A DNA stretch of 64,000 bases from Streptomyces sp. NBC_01304 (GCF_035975855.1 NZ_CP109055.1:8928001-8992000); one strand, 5' to 3'; positions 46,470 through 56,404 are shown, counted from the stretch's first letter. Notes: generated by a model not told the origin, from the sequence alone. Numbers and translations are program-made.

Positions 46470-46631
46470 ATGCATGCCACCACCGCGAAGAGCCCTGCCG
46501 AAGTCGCCGAGTACGCCAAGGCGCGCACCGGCGGCCCCAAGGACGTCGGCCCGAAGATCCTGGAGCACGTGCTCGGCTGGACCCTGGTGGTCGTCCTCGC
46601 GATGTTCGTCACGCAGGCGGGTCTGCTCTGA
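46470..46631 (+). CDS. Small single-pass membrane protein
   Basis: A 53-residue protein (M-HATTAKSP start) with one C-terminal membrane helix (ILEHVLGWTLVVVLAMFVTQ). The GTG at 46455 is an in-frame alternative. The last seven codons and stop (VTQAGLL) are the first copy of a 29-bp tandem repeat that runs on for two further units. No function can be assigned. The gene converges on the membrane-protein gene at 46667. Confidence 0.55.
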   Translation: MHATTAKSPAEVAEYAKARTGGPKDVGPKILEHVLGWTLVVVLAMFVTQAGLL

Positions 46632-46689
46632 CACCCGTTACGCAGGCGGGCCTGTTGTAACCCCCGTTACGCGGGCGGGCCTGCCGTAA
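46608..46689 (+). repeat. 29-bp tandem triplication of a gene end
   Basis: Units at 46608, 46637 and 46666 each read GTYACGCRGGCGGGYCTG plus a stop. Because 29 is not a multiple of three, each copy is in a different frame, so all three frames end with VT(Q/R)AGL(L/P) and a stop. The third copy includes the TAA stop of the convergent gene. Confidence 0.8.
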
Positions 46690-47575
46690 CTTCCTGACCG
46701 TCCTCGATCACGTCCCCGGACGCCGTCCAGTGCCGGTCCGGAATGCCCACCAGGCCGTACAGCCAGCGCACCGGTGACCGTTTCGACAGCAGTACGAAAC
46801 CGGCGAGCGCGGCGAAGACGAGCAGGCCCAGCCAGCCGCCGAGCAGCCGCATCAGCACGCTCGCGGTGAGCGCGCCGACGAACGGCAGTCCGTAGACGCC
46901 CGCCGCCGCGATGGCGATCGCCACGATGCGGGGCACCTTGCGGTCCTCGTCGGCGCCCGGCAGCGACCAGCCTTCGAGCAGCCAGCCGATCTCGGTGACG
47001 AGCATCGTGCCGATGACCCCGGCGCCGAAGAGCAGCAGCGCAAGGAAGGTCCCGGAGGTCAGGAAGTCCAGGACGTTGTTGACGATGGTGTCCTTGGGCC
47101 AGTTGGCGAAGTCCTCGTCGCTGGTGGAGAAGAACCGCTCGTAGCCGCTGCCGTCCCAGCCGTGGATCAGCGCGCCGAACAGCAGGAAATAGCCGCCCAC
47201 GCACTGCAGATACGCCCAGTAGCCCGCGCCGACCAGGACCAGCATCTGCGCCACCTCGAAGCCGAGGAGGGCGCCGATCGGGATCCCGCCCGCGTAGAAG
47301 AGCACCCAGCCCGCCCAGATCCCGCCCGGTCCGTCGGCCACCTGCATGGTCGCCCAGGAAGGGTTCTGCCACAGCATGAAGATGCCGGTCGGCACCATCA
47401 GGACGGTGGCGAACAGAAGGGTCAGCGTGCGGTAGGGGTTGGCGACCCGGCTGCGGGTGCGCGGGCCCTCGCCCACGCTCAGCCGCTCCCAGATCTGCAG
47501 CTGCCGCCCGGCCGCCAGCGCGAACGTCGCTCCGGCGGCGTACGCCCAGAACAGCGCGGCCTGAATCTGGATCAC
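46667..47575 (-). CDS. Multi-pass membrane protein of unknown function
   Basis: A 302-residue protein with about seven hydrophobic segments (for example LFWAYAAGATFALAA, TLLFATVLMVPTGIFML and TFLALLLFGAGVIGTML). It begins MIQIQAALFWAYA and has no similarity I recognise. It lies 55 bp beyond the DUF6114 gene on the same strand and is probably the last gene of the DUF6230/DUF6114 operon. Its stop lies in the 29-bp repeat unit. Confidence 0.7.
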   Translation of the reverse strand: MIQIQAALFWAYAAGATFALAAGRQLQIWERLSVGEGPRTRSRVANPYRTLTLLFATVLMVPTGIFMLWQNPSWATMQVADGPGGIWAGWVLFYAGGIPIGALLGFEVAQMLVLVGAGYWAYLQCVGGYFLLFGALIHGWDGSGYERFFSTSDEDFANWPKDTIVNNVLDFLTSGTFLALLLFGAGVIGTMLVTEIGWLLEGWSLPGADEDRKVPRIVAIAIAAAGVYGLPFVGALTASVLMRLLGGWLGLLVFAALAGFVLLSKRSPVRWLYGLVGIPDRHWTASGDVIEDGQEVTAGPPA

Positions 47576-47630
47576 AGCAGCCCCCGCCCGGTCTTACGGC
47601 CCTTGCCCATGACGCCCCTGGGGTCCGAGC

Positions 47631-48596
47631 TCATGACGCCCCCAGGGTCAGCCCGCCGGCCACGATCAGATCCGAAGTGACCAGCGCCTGCTCGGCCTTG
47701 ACGTCCGTCATGAAGACGAACGGCGGGATCACCGGCGGCACCGGCAGCTTGTCCGGCGTGAACGTCACACACAGCAGACCCTCGATGCAGCCGGTGAACT
47801 TGGTGAGATAGAGCGTCACATCGCCGCTGAGCTCCAAGGTGTCGGCGCCCAGGGCGAGTTCGTCGCGCCCGTCCCGCGTCTTGAGCCGGTAGTCCGTCAG
47901 CGAGGCCGCCTTCATGCGCAGCACCATGACCTTCAACGGGCCCTTGGAGGTGGGGATTTCGCGCACCTCGGAGAACGAGAAGCCCTCCGGCGCGAAGAGC
48001 GTGGTCGTCACGGACGGCGGGGTGTCGGGCGCGATGATCGAGCCGGCCGGAGCCGCCTCGGCCCGTCCCACACCCGGCCCGAAGACCGCCGCGAGCAGGA
48101 TCACCGGCAGCAGCACCCCGAGCGTCCGCGTGCCCTGCCCGTCGCGGACCGAAGGCCGCTTCGCCGCGTCCTCCTCGCCCTCGGGCACCGGAGTCCAGCC
48201 GAACCCCATCGCACTGCCCGCGATGCCGAGCAGCATGCCCACCAGGAAGCCGCCCAGATTGGTCGCGGCGAACGAAAGCACCGACAGAATAAGGGCGTTG
48301 ATGCTCACGTAGTGCCGGGCCTGCGGCATCAGCCAGAGGAAGACACCGGCCACGATCAGTGCGAGCCCGATCCCGATCGCCGCGATCCCGCCGAGCCCGA
48401 GACTCACCAGGACCGTCAGCGGCGACAGCGGGATGAGCAGCAGCTCGGCCCCGCCCAGGATCAGCAGCAGCCCGCCCCAGAACGGCCGGGTCCGGCGCCA
48501 TCTGCGCAGCACCCGGCGCTGATCCGGCGCCGGCAGCCGCCGGTCCAGCCAGCCGCCCCCGACCTCGGGATCGCCGGAGCGGAAGTTCAGAAGCAC
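47631..48596 (-). CDS. DUF6114-family membrane protein
   Basis: A 321-residue protein. Residues 1-35 are basic. The next about 100 residues hold four hydrophobic segments typical of DUF6114 (FWGGLLLILGGAELLLIPL and SLGLGGIAAIGIGLALIVAGVFLW). A further hydrophobic segment at about residues 157-178 (VLLPVILLAAVFGPGVGRAEAAP) leads into an extracytoplasmic region of about 140 residues with two Cys (TGCIEGLLCVTF). The GTG start overlaps the DUF6230 stop by 10 bp. The family occurs next to DUF6230 genes; its role is unknown. Confidence 0.8.
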   Translation of the reverse strand: MLLNFRSGDPEVGGGWLDRRLPAPDQRRVLRRWRRTRPFWGGLLLILGGAELLLIPLSPLTVLVSLGLGGIAAIGIGLALIVAGVFLWLMPQARHYVSINALILSVLSFAATNLGGFLVGMLLGIAGSAMGFGWTPVPEGEEDAAKRPSVRDGQGTRTLGVLLPVILLAAVFGPGVGRAEAAPAGSIIAPDTPPSVTTTLFAPEGFSFSEVREIPTSKGPLKVMVLRMKAASLTDYRLKTRDGRDELALGADTLELSGDVTLYLTKFTGCIEGLLCVTFTPDKLPVPPVIPPFVFMTDVKAEQALVTSDLIVAGGLTLGAS

Positions 48597-49237
48597 TTCT
48601 TGCCGTCCAGGCTGACGTCGAGCTTCATGCCCTTGAGCCGGAAGTTCCCGCCGGTCGCCGACCAGGCGTGGGAGCGTACGCCGGCCACCTCGATGTCCCC
48701 GGCCTGCAGCCCGAACTTCCCGGCCTCGCCCTTGACGCCCTCGACCTCGTCCAGCGTCGAGGCGTCCCGGCCGATCTGCGCGGTCCCGAAGCGGGCGTCG
48801 CCCACCAGGTCCTCGCCGTCGATGATGAGGTTGCTGGCCGTCACGTTGCCCGCCTCACCGCCCGCCGTCAGCTTGAACACCACTGTGCCGAGCGGGGTCT
48901 TGACCTCCGCGGCCTGGCAGATGTCGGACAGGGTGGCGTCGCCGATCCCGAGCAGCGCCACCGGGTGGCCCTTGCCGTCGACCGACCGGTCCGTCTGCAC
49001 GAACGACGACAGGCCCTGGCTGGACAGCTTCCCCGACGACACCTGAAAGCTGGTGCCGGAGACCGCGAACGAGGCGGCAAGCGCCCCCTCGGCCATCACC
49101 GAGGCCATCGCGCCGACCGCGAGCACCGCGGGCATCATGACGACCGCGGTCTTCTTCCAGTTGGTTCTCCCCACGGCCGCCGGCCGTTTCGCTGCGCGCG
49201 TGCTTCCCGCTTCGCGCGTCTGTCCCGCTTCGCTCAC
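48587..49237 (-). CDS. DUF6230-family exported protein
   Basis: A 216-residue protein with a long N-region, a signal-type hydrophobic segment (KKTAVVMMPAVLAVGAMASVMAEGALAASF) and a beta-rich mature part with repeated LIIDGEDLVGDARFG-like strands. Some annotations call this family cholesterol esterase without evidence I know of. GTG 49237 follows GGGAGGAA. It overlaps the DUF6114 start and is divergent from the TetR gene at 49372, its likely regulator. Confidence 0.75.
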   Translation of the reverse strand: MSEAGQTREAGSTRAAKRPAAVGRTNWKKTAVVMMPAVLAVGAMASVMAEGALAASFAVSGTSFQVSSGKLSSQGLSSFVQTDRSVDGKGHPVALLGIGDATLSDICQAAEVKTPLGTVVFKLTAGGEAGNVTASNLIIDGEDLVGDARFGTAQIGRDASTLDEVEGVKGEAGKFGLQAGDIEVAGVRSHAWSATGGNFRLKGMKLDVSLDGKKCF

Positions 49238-49371
49238 TGGTTCCTCCCGTACGTCGTCCACGTGCGTAAGGGGGAGTGCGTGGTGGAGCTCCGACGGGAC
49301 TCATCGGCGCAGGTGGCGGGCGTTCTGCCATACTGCGGAAATCCCGTGGCAGTTGGAGACTAGGGCGCAAT

Positions 49372-50001
49372 TTGAATATTAGTCAACAGCGCGGAAGCAC
49401 CGAACGTTCCCAGGTGCGGCGCGCCGAACTCATCGCCATCGGCCGGAAGTTGTTCGCCGACACCTCCTATGACGCGTTGTCCATGGACGACATCGCCAAG
49501 CAGGCAGGTGTGGCCAAAGGGCTGATCTACTACTACTTCAAGTCCAAGCGCGGCTACTACCTCGCGATCGTCGAGGAGTCGGTGGCCGAGCTGGTCGCCC
49601 GCGCCGGCAGCGACACCGAGCTGCCGCGCGCGGAGCGGGTGCATCGCACGATCGACGGCTATCTGCGCTACGCCGAGCACCATCAGGCCGCGTACCGCAC
49701 CATCGTGACCGGCGGCGTCGGCTTCGACTCGCAGGTCATGGCGATCCGGGACGCGGTGCGCGAGGAGCTGATCGGGGCCATCGCCGAGGGTGCGTACGGC
49801 CACCGGCGGATACCCCGTCTGGCCAGGCTCGCGCTGATCGGCTGGCTCAGCAGCGTGGAGGCCATCACGCTCGACTGGCTGGGGCACGACGGCGACCCGG
49901 ACCGTGACACGGTGCGCGACCTGCTCGTACGCACGCTGCGCAGGACCCTGGACACCATCGAGGAGTTCGTCCCCGAATGCCCCTCGCCGGAGCCCGCCTG
50001 A
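49372..50001 (+). CDS. TetR-family transcriptional regulator
   Basis: A regulator of about 209 residues. The HTH (about residues 20-65) reads YDALSMDDIAKQAGVAKGLIYYYFKSKRGYY, typical of TetR. The C-terminal domain is helical. The start is uncertain: TTG 49372 is used because it leaves the normal length before the HTH, but no ribosome site is clear; GTG 49414 would cut into the first helix. The gene is divergent from the DUF6230 gene. Confidence 0.85.
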   Translation: MNISQQRGSTERSQVRRAELIAIGRKLFADTSYDALSMDDIAKQAGVAKGLIYYYFKSKRGYYLAIVEESVAELVARAGSDTELPRAERVHRTIDGYLRYAEHHQAAYRTIVTGGVGFDSQVMAIRDAVREELIGAIAEGAYGHRRIPRLARLALIGWLSSVEAITLDWLGHDGDPDRDTVRDLLVRTLRRTLDTIEEFVPECPSPEPA

Positions 50002-50013
50002 GGTCGCGCGAGA

Positions 50014-50043
50014 GGGGCGGGGAACCGGTCGGCTCCCCGCCCC
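50014..50043. terminator. Bidirectional terminator, TetR/chitinase
   Basis: GGGGCGGGGA (50014-50023) pairs with TCCCCGCCCC (50034-50043). It separates the convergent TetR and chitinase genes. Confidence 0.7.
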
Positions 50044-50062
50044 AAGTGCTCTGCCCGTGCGC

Positions 50063-51301
<1,239 letters not shown>

Positions 51302-51403
51302 CGTGTCTCCTCGTGGGGGAGGGAGAGGGGGAAGTGCTGTTCGACCTTGCGCTGAGGACGTGCGTGGGGGGTTTGACATGAACGGGGTAAGGCGTTGGCC
51401 GGA

Positions 51404-51445
51404 ACAGTAGAAGGACTAGACCAGTGCGGTCAATGGTTCGGACCA
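51404..51445 (-). promoter_or_regulatory. Chitinase promoter with paired 12-bp repeats
   Basis: On the minus strand: TGGTCCGAACCA (51445-51434), -35 TTGACC (51433-51428), TGGTCTAGTCCT (51423-51412) and -10 TACTGT (51409-51404). The second repeat is identical to that of the other chitinase and the repeat-to-repeat distance (22 bp) is the same. Confidence 0.8.
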
Positions 51446-51683
51446 ATTTGAAGACCTGGGCCGCGCGTCTGGAGGGGCGGTCCGGCCGACCTCGAAAAGT
51501 AATCGAGTTAACGCTCGTGAACCGGTGACGAGAGGTCCTGGATCGGGCATACTCACAGCGCACAGCCGCTGGTCAGCCCGGTTCCGTGACCCGGAAAGGC
51601 GACCTCGGCCGAGCAGTCCGACGGCGACGGCGCCATACCCCTCCGCGTCCGCCGCAGTGCCCGACAGGAGGAGAGCGCCCGCC

Positions 51684-52859
51684 ATGCCAGACCGCGCGCC
51701 GCACCAGCCGGTGGAACGTCAGCTGCCCACCGAGGAGGCCAGAGACCTGTTCGCGCTCGTGCGTGAGCTCGTCAAGGCCGAGATCGCGCCCAAGGCGGCC
51801 GAGGAGGAGGACGCCGGGCACTTCCCGCGCGAAGTCTTCACGCTGCTCTCGGAGTCCGGCCTGCTCGGATTGCCGTACGACTCCGAGTTCGGCGGCGGTG
51901 ACCAGCCCTACGAGGTCTACCTCCAGGTGCTCGAAGAGCTCGCCGCCGCCCGCCTCACCGTGGGCCTCGGCGTCAGCGTGCACTCACTGGCCTGCCACGC
52001 CCTCGCCGGTTACGGCACCAAGGAGCAGCAGGCGGAGCATCTGCCCGCGATGCTCGGCGGCGGACTGCTCGGCGCGTACTGCCTCTCCGAGCCCGCCTCC
52101 GGCTCCGACGCGGCCTCGTTGCGCACGAAGGCCGTGCGGGACGACGACAGCTGGGTGATCACCGGCACCAAGGCCTGGATCACGCACGGCGGCCTGGCCG
52201 ACTTCTACACGGTCCTGGCCCGCACCGGCGGCGAGGGCGCCCGCGGCATCTCCGCCTTCCTCGTGCCCGGCGACGCCGAGGGGCTGAACGCCGCGGCCCC
52301 CGAGAAGAAGATGGGCATGAAGGGCTCGCCCACCGCCCAGCTGCACTTCGACGGCGTCCGCGTCCAGGGCGCCCGGCGCATCGGCGAGGAGGGCCAGGGC
52401 TTCGCCATCGCCCTGTCCGCCCTCGACTCGGGCCGGCTCGGCATCGCGGCCTGCGCGATCGGCGTGGCCCAGGCGGCGCTGAACGAGGCGCTGGCGTACG
52501 CCACCGAGCGACAGCAGTTCGGCCGCCCCATCGCCGACTTCCAGGGCCTGCGCTTCATGCTGGCCGACATGGCCACCCAGATCGAGGCGGGCCGTGCGCT
52601 GTACCTCGCGGCGGCCCGGCTGCGCGACGCGGGCCGCCCGTTCTCCCGCCAGGCGGCGATGGCCAAGCTGTTCTGCACGGACCTCGCGATGCAGGTGACC
52701 ATCGACGCCGTCCAGGTGCTCGGCGGGTACGGCTACACGCTGGACTTCCCCGTGGAGCGCTACATGCGCGAGGCCAAGGTGCTGCAGATCGTCGAGGGCA
52801 CCAATCAGATCCAGCGCATGGTCATCGCACGTCACCTAGCGGGTCCCGACTCGCGCTGA
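51684..52859 (+). CDS. Acyl-CoA dehydrogenase
   Basis: A 391-residue FAD flavoenzyme for alpha,beta-desaturation of acyl-CoA. The three-domain ACAD fold shows CLSEPASGSDAASL, WITHGGLADFYTV, GRPIADFQGLRF and QVLGGYGYTLDFPVERYMRE. The catalytic Glu is in QIVEGTNQIQR. ATG 51684 follows AGGAGGAG. Its 3' end overlaps a small opposite gene by 38 bp. The downstream lipocalin-like and kinase genes, 500 bp on, may form a lipid or steroid-type set. Chain-length preference is unknown. Confidence 0.92.
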   Translation: MPDRAPHQPVERQLPTEEARDLFALVRELVKAEIAPKAAEEEDAGHFPREVFTLLSESGLLGLPYDSEFGGGDQPYEVYLQVLEELAAARLTVGLGVSVHSLACHALAGYGTKEQQAEHLPAMLGGGLLGAYCLSEPASGSDAASLRTKAVRDDDSWVITGTKAWITHGGLADFYTVLARTGGEGARGISAFLVPGDAEGLNAAAPEKKMGMKGSPTAQLHFDGVRVQGARRIGEEGQGFAIALSALDSGRLGIAACAIGVAQAALNEALAYATERQQFGRPIADFQGLRFMLADMATQIEAGRALYLAAARLRDAGRPFSRQAAMAKLFCTDLAMQVTIDAVQVLGGYGYTLDFPVERYMREAKVLQIVEGTNQIQRMVIARHLAGPDSR

Positions 52860-53157
52860 AGTGCCCCTGGCTCGCACTGAACTGCCCCTGCGGCAGGTTG
52901 AACGGGATGGTCGAGCCGAACTGTCCCGTCCGCACGGTGGGCGCCGTGAGCCTGGCCCACTCCGGGTCGCGGCGCCCCGGCAGGGTCTTGCCCCTGCTCG
53001 CCCACAGGTGCAGCAGATCCCGGTAGATGGGCGGATCGGAGGGCCGGGTGTCCGGCCCCGCGTCGTGCCTGGCAGGCGCCTGCTGAACCGATTCTCCGGG
53101 GGTGGGGACATAGAGGGTGCGCCGGCGCCGGCCGATGGCCTCGTGCAAGGTGGTCAT
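52822..53157 (-). CDS. Small protein of unknown function, 111 aa
   Basis: A 111-residue soluble protein, positively charged at the start (MTTLHEAIGRRRR) with a helix-like core IYRDLLHLWASRGKTLPG that looks conserved. The tail repeats GQFSAS / GHFSAS. No clear ribosome site; the stop lies inside the acyl-CoA dehydrogenase end. It may be real because the composition is protein-like and the surrounding gap has no other gene; a non-functional frame cannot be excluded. Confidence 0.45.
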   Translation of the reverse strand: MTTLHEAIGRRRRTLYVPTPGESVQQAPARHDAGPDTRPSDPPIYRDLLHLWASRGKTLPGRRDPEWARLTAPTVRTGQFGSTIPFNLPQGQFSASQGHFSASRDPLGDVR

Positions 53158-53366
53158 GCCCGGCAAACGCCGCGTATGGGCGGCGAGTCACCGCCCGCCC
53201 GATTCGCCCATCAGTTCACCGCGTGACCGTGTGCAGCCACCGGTGACACGAGTATGGCCTCCCGGCGGAGATCTGACGTACCGTCAACTCCGCCGCCCGG
53301 GGGGCCGGTACGCCCGCGTACTCCTCCGTGCGACGCCAACCACTGTGCGTCCAGGGAGGGTTTGCT

Positions 53367-54485
53367 GTGTCCGACGACCGCCCGGTCCCGCTCGACGAGT
53401 ACCCGGTCCACCAGGTCCCGCTGTCGATGAAGTACGTCGCCACCGGTGACCGCAACGCCTACGACCGGTGCATCTTCCACCTCTTCGACCACGAGGGCCG
53501 GGCCCTGCTCATCCTCGGCCTCGGGGTCTACCCCAACATGGGGGTGATCGACGCCTACGCCACCTTGCGCAGGGGCGACACGCTCCATGCCGTACGCGCC
53601 TCGGACGCCCTCGGTGAGGACCGCATGAACCTCGCGGTCGGCCCGCTGAAGATCACCGTCGAGGAACCGCTCAAGCGACTGCGCCTGAGTTGCGAGGCCG
53701 ACGGGCCCGACTCGCTCTCGTACGACATCACTTGGAGCGCCGACTTCCCGGCCGCCTGGGAGCCGCACCACGTGCAGCACAAGGGCGACCGCCTCACCCT
53801 CGAAGGCCGCCGCTTCGTACAGGCCGGCAGCGTCGAGGGCGTCATCCGCATCGGCGGCGAGGAGATACCCGTCGCCCGCGGCGAGTGGACCGGCACCCGC
53901 GACCGCAGCTGGGGCGTGCGGCCCATCCCCGGCGAGGAGGGCGGGCGCGGCGCTGAGGAGCACCGGACCGAGGGCTTCCACTGGCTCTGGGTGCCGATGC
54001 GCTTCGACGACCGCTTCGTCATGGTGATCGTCCAGGAGGACGCGGACGGCCACCGCACGCTGAATGAGGCGCTGCTCGTACGCAACGGGGAACGCGACGT
54101 CCAACTGGGCTGGCCCCAGGCCGACATCGCCTACCGCTCCGGCAGCCGCCACCCCGAGCGCGCCGTCATCCACCTCACCGACCGCGACCGCAAGCCCCTG
54201 GAGCTGGGCGTCGAGGTCCTCACCTCGTCCCCGCTCGCGGTGGGCGCGGGCTATCCGCCCTCCGACGACTGGCAGCACGGCACCTGGAAGGGGCGCGGCT
54301 GGAGCGACCGGCGCAGCTACGACCTCTCCGATCCGTCGGCCCATCCGATGGCCGCGTACGGCGTGATCGACCACGCCGCCCGGTTCACCCTCGACGGGCG
54401 GATCGGCTACGGCATCTTCGAGCACGGCAGCTTCGGCCGGCACGACCCCAGCGGGTTCACCGGCTTCGACTCGGTCGCCCCCTGA
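53367..54485 (+). CDS. Lipocalin/CrtC-like beta-barrel protein
   Basis: A 372-residue protein rich in beta strands. Segments such as WSADFPAAWEPHHVQ, ARGEWTGTRDRSWGVRPI and GFHWLWVPMRFDD recall the AttH/CrtC (carotenoid hydratase-like, two-lipocalin) fold. No signal peptide. GTG 53367 follows GGGAGGG. A kinase-like gene follows after 27 bp. The usual ligands of the fold are lipophilic (terpenoid or steroid), which fits the acyl-CoA dehydrogenase nearby; the reaction is unknown. Confidence 0.7.
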   Translation: MSDDRPVPLDEYPVHQVPLSMKYVATGDRNAYDRCIFHLFDHEGRALLILGLGVYPNMGVIDAYATLRRGDTLHAVRASDALGEDRMNLAVGPLKITVEEPLKRLRLSCEADGPDSLSYDITWSADFPAAWEPHHVQHKGDRLTLEGRRFVQAGSVEGVIRIGGEEIPVARGEWTGTRDRSWGVRPIPGEEGGRGAEEHRTEGFHWLWVPMRFDDRFVMVIVQEDADGHRTLNEALLVRNGERDVQLGWPQADIAYRSGSRHPERAVIHLTDRDRKPLELGVEVLTSSPLAVGAGYPPSDDWQHGTWKGRGWSDRRSYDLSDPSAHPMAAYGVIDHAARFTLDGRIGYGIFEHGSFGRHDPSGFTGFDSVAP

Positions 54486-54512
54486 GCCCGCGTTCCTGAG
54501 AGGAGTCCGACC

Positions 54513-55607
54513 ATGGCCACGGCACCCCGCCCCCGCACCACCACCCGCGACCCGGAGGAGCTCGCCCAGCGCCTCACGGCCTGGCTCGACGGCAGGCTGC
54601 CCGGCGCGAAGGTCACCGGAGTCACCGTCCCCGAGTCCAACGGCATGTCCAGCGAGACCCTGCTCTTCGACATCGAGCACCCCGAACCACCGCTGCGGGC
54701 CTGCGCGTTGCGGGTCGCCGCCGACCCGGCGGCGTACACGATCTTCCCGGTCTACGACCTGGACCGGCAGTACCGCACCATGAGCCTGGTCGCCGAGCAC
54801 ACCGACCTGCCGGTGCCCCGGGTGCGCTGGCTGGAGCAGGACCCCGGCCCGCTCGGGGCGCCCTTCTTCGTGATGGAGCGCGTCGACGGGCGCGTGCCGC
54901 CCGACGTCATGCCGTACACCTACGAGGGCAACTGGCTGCACTCCGCGAGCGACGAGGAACGCGCCGGACTGCAGGAGGCCAGCATCCGCGTCCTCGCCGC
55001 GCTGCACGACCAATTCCCCGTCACCGAGGCCGACTTCCTCGCCCTGCCCGGTGAGGGCAGCACGCTGCGCCGTCATGTCGCGGCCCAACGGGCCTACTAC
55101 GCCTGGGTGGTGAAGGACCTCCCGGCCTCACCTCTGATCGAGACCGCCTTCGACCGGCTGGAGGAGGTCTGGCCCGACGACGAGGGTGAGGCGGTCCTCA
55201 ACTGGGGCGACGCCCGGATCGGCAACATCATCTACGACGGCTTCGAACCGGCCGCCGTCCTCGACTGGGAGATGGCGGCACTCGCCCCGCGCGAGGTCGA
55301 CCTCGGCTGGACGATCTATCTGCACCGCTTCTTCCAGGACTTGACCGTCAGCTTCGGCCAGGAGGGGCTGCCGGACTTCCTGCGCCGCGACGACATCGAG
55401 CGCAGGTATGCCGAACTGACCGGGCACACCCCGCGCGACATGGACTTCTACACGCTGTACGCCGCACTGCGGCACGCCGTCGTCATGCTGCGCGTCGCCT
55501 ACCGGCAGGTGCACTTCGGTGAGGTCGCGGTCCCGGAGGATCCGGACAAGCTGATCCTGCACCACGCCTCGCTGGCGGCCATGGTGCAGGGCAGCTACTG
55601 GAGTTGA
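54513..55607 (+). CDS. APH-fold phosphotransferase
   Basis: A 364-residue kinase-fold protein of the aminoglycoside phosphotransferase/ACAD10 type. The nucleotide side has ACALRVAA (ATP Lys replaced by Arg in this strand), the catalytic loop VLNWGDARIGNIIYD with Asp and Asn in place but Asn instead of the usual His, and the metal Asp in AVLDWEMAA. GAGAGGAG precedes ATG 54513. Relatives near acyl-CoA dehydrogenases phosphorylate hydroxyacyl-CoA; this is a context-based suggestion. Confidence 0.8.
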   Translation: MATAPRPRTTTRDPEELAQRLTAWLDGRLPGAKVTGVTVPESNGMSSETLLFDIEHPEPPLRACALRVAADPAAYTIFPVYDLDRQYRTMSLVAEHTDLPVPRVRWLEQDPGPLGAPFFVMERVDGRVPPDVMPYTYEGNWLHSASDEERAGLQEASIRVLAALHDQFPVTEADFLALPGEGSTLRRHVAAQRAYYAWVVKDLPASPLIETAFDRLEEVWPDDEGEAVLNWGDARIGNIIYDGFEPAAVLDWEMAALAPREVDLGWTIYLHRFFQDLTVSFGQEGLPDFLRRDDIERRYAELTGHTPRDMDFYTLYAALRHAVVMLRVAYRQVHFGEVAVPEDPDKLILHHASLAAMVQGSYWS

Positions 55608-55646
55608 GCCGGAGCTGAAGTACGCAGTCGGGTGCGCCGCCGGCCG

Positions 55647-56090
55647 TCAGGCCGCGCGGCGCATCTGCGTGACCTTGATGGGGCGCGAGCCCGGACCGCC
55701 CACGTGCGAGAAGGGCTGGGTCCGCCAGTCGAGTCCCTGAGGGAGCGTCAACAGCAGGGCGGTGTCCTGCTCCTGGACTTCCATCGTCTCGTCCGCGGGC
55801 TCCGCGTCGTCCGCGAGGCGGCCGGTGCCGGAGCACACCTGCAGGCCGAACGGGTTCCACGGAGTGGGGCACTTGGCGTGCTCGGGCAGCACTTCCTCGT
55901 CCGCCAGAAGGGCGATGGGCTGAGCGCAGTCCGGGCAGATCACCCGGTACATCTCAAAGGTGTCGTACGCGTCGAGCTCGTCGTCCGCGGATGCGCCGGG
56001 TTCGACGCCCTCCGACTCGGGCTCGACCGCGTTCTCCGCGGTGTGCTGCCGACTTCGACCGGAGCGACCGGGGCGCTTAAGACTCTGCAT
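55647..56090 (-). CDS. Conserved small protein with zinc-like cysteines
   Basis: A 147-residue protein. An acidic, Ser-rich N-terminus (about residues 20-40) leads to VICPDCAQPIALLADE, a CxxC knuckle, with further Cys in AKCPTPW and QVCSGTG; the four might bind zinc. No membrane part. It converges on the kinase-fold gene. No function can be named. Confidence 0.6.
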   Translation of the reverse strand: MQSLKRPGRSGRSRQHTAENAVEPESEGVEPGASADDELDAYDTFEMYRVICPDCAQPIALLADEEVLPEHAKCPTPWNPFGLQVCSGTGRLADDAEPADETMEVQEQDTALLLTLPQGLDWRTQPFSHVGGPGSRPIKVTQMRRAA

Positions 56091-56293
56091 GGGATCTCCC
56101 CCTCAGGTGGGCCGACAAGGCGCTGCGGCCTCGACCACAGCAAGCATTTCCCGCCACGCCACAGAGGTAATCACTCAGTTCGGCCCCACACCGAAACAGC
56201 CCTGTGGTGTTCGTCACATGCTGCTTGCAGATGCCGACAGACCCACCCAAGATCCACCCCGGAGCGGGCCCGCCGGATGCGCCTCGTCCGAGG

Positions 56294-56404
56294 TCAGATG
56301 CCGCCGGCGACGGCCGCGTACTGCTCCGCGCAGAACGCGATGAAGCCCACGCACGCCACGAATAGGGCGACGATGGCGATCAGGGCCACACGCTGCTTGG
56401 TCAT
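56294..56404 (-). CDS. 36-residue single-pass membrane peptide
   Basis: The sequence begins MTKQRVALIAIVALFVACVGF and is mostly one hydrophobic helix, ending AAVAGGI. GAGGAAG lies five bases before the ATG at 56404. The frame has one in-frame stop at its end and strong coding character. Function unknown; small membrane proteins of this size often act on larger membrane partners. Confidence 0.55.
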   Translation of the reverse strand: MTKQRVALIAIVALFVACVGFIAFCAEQYAAVAGGI

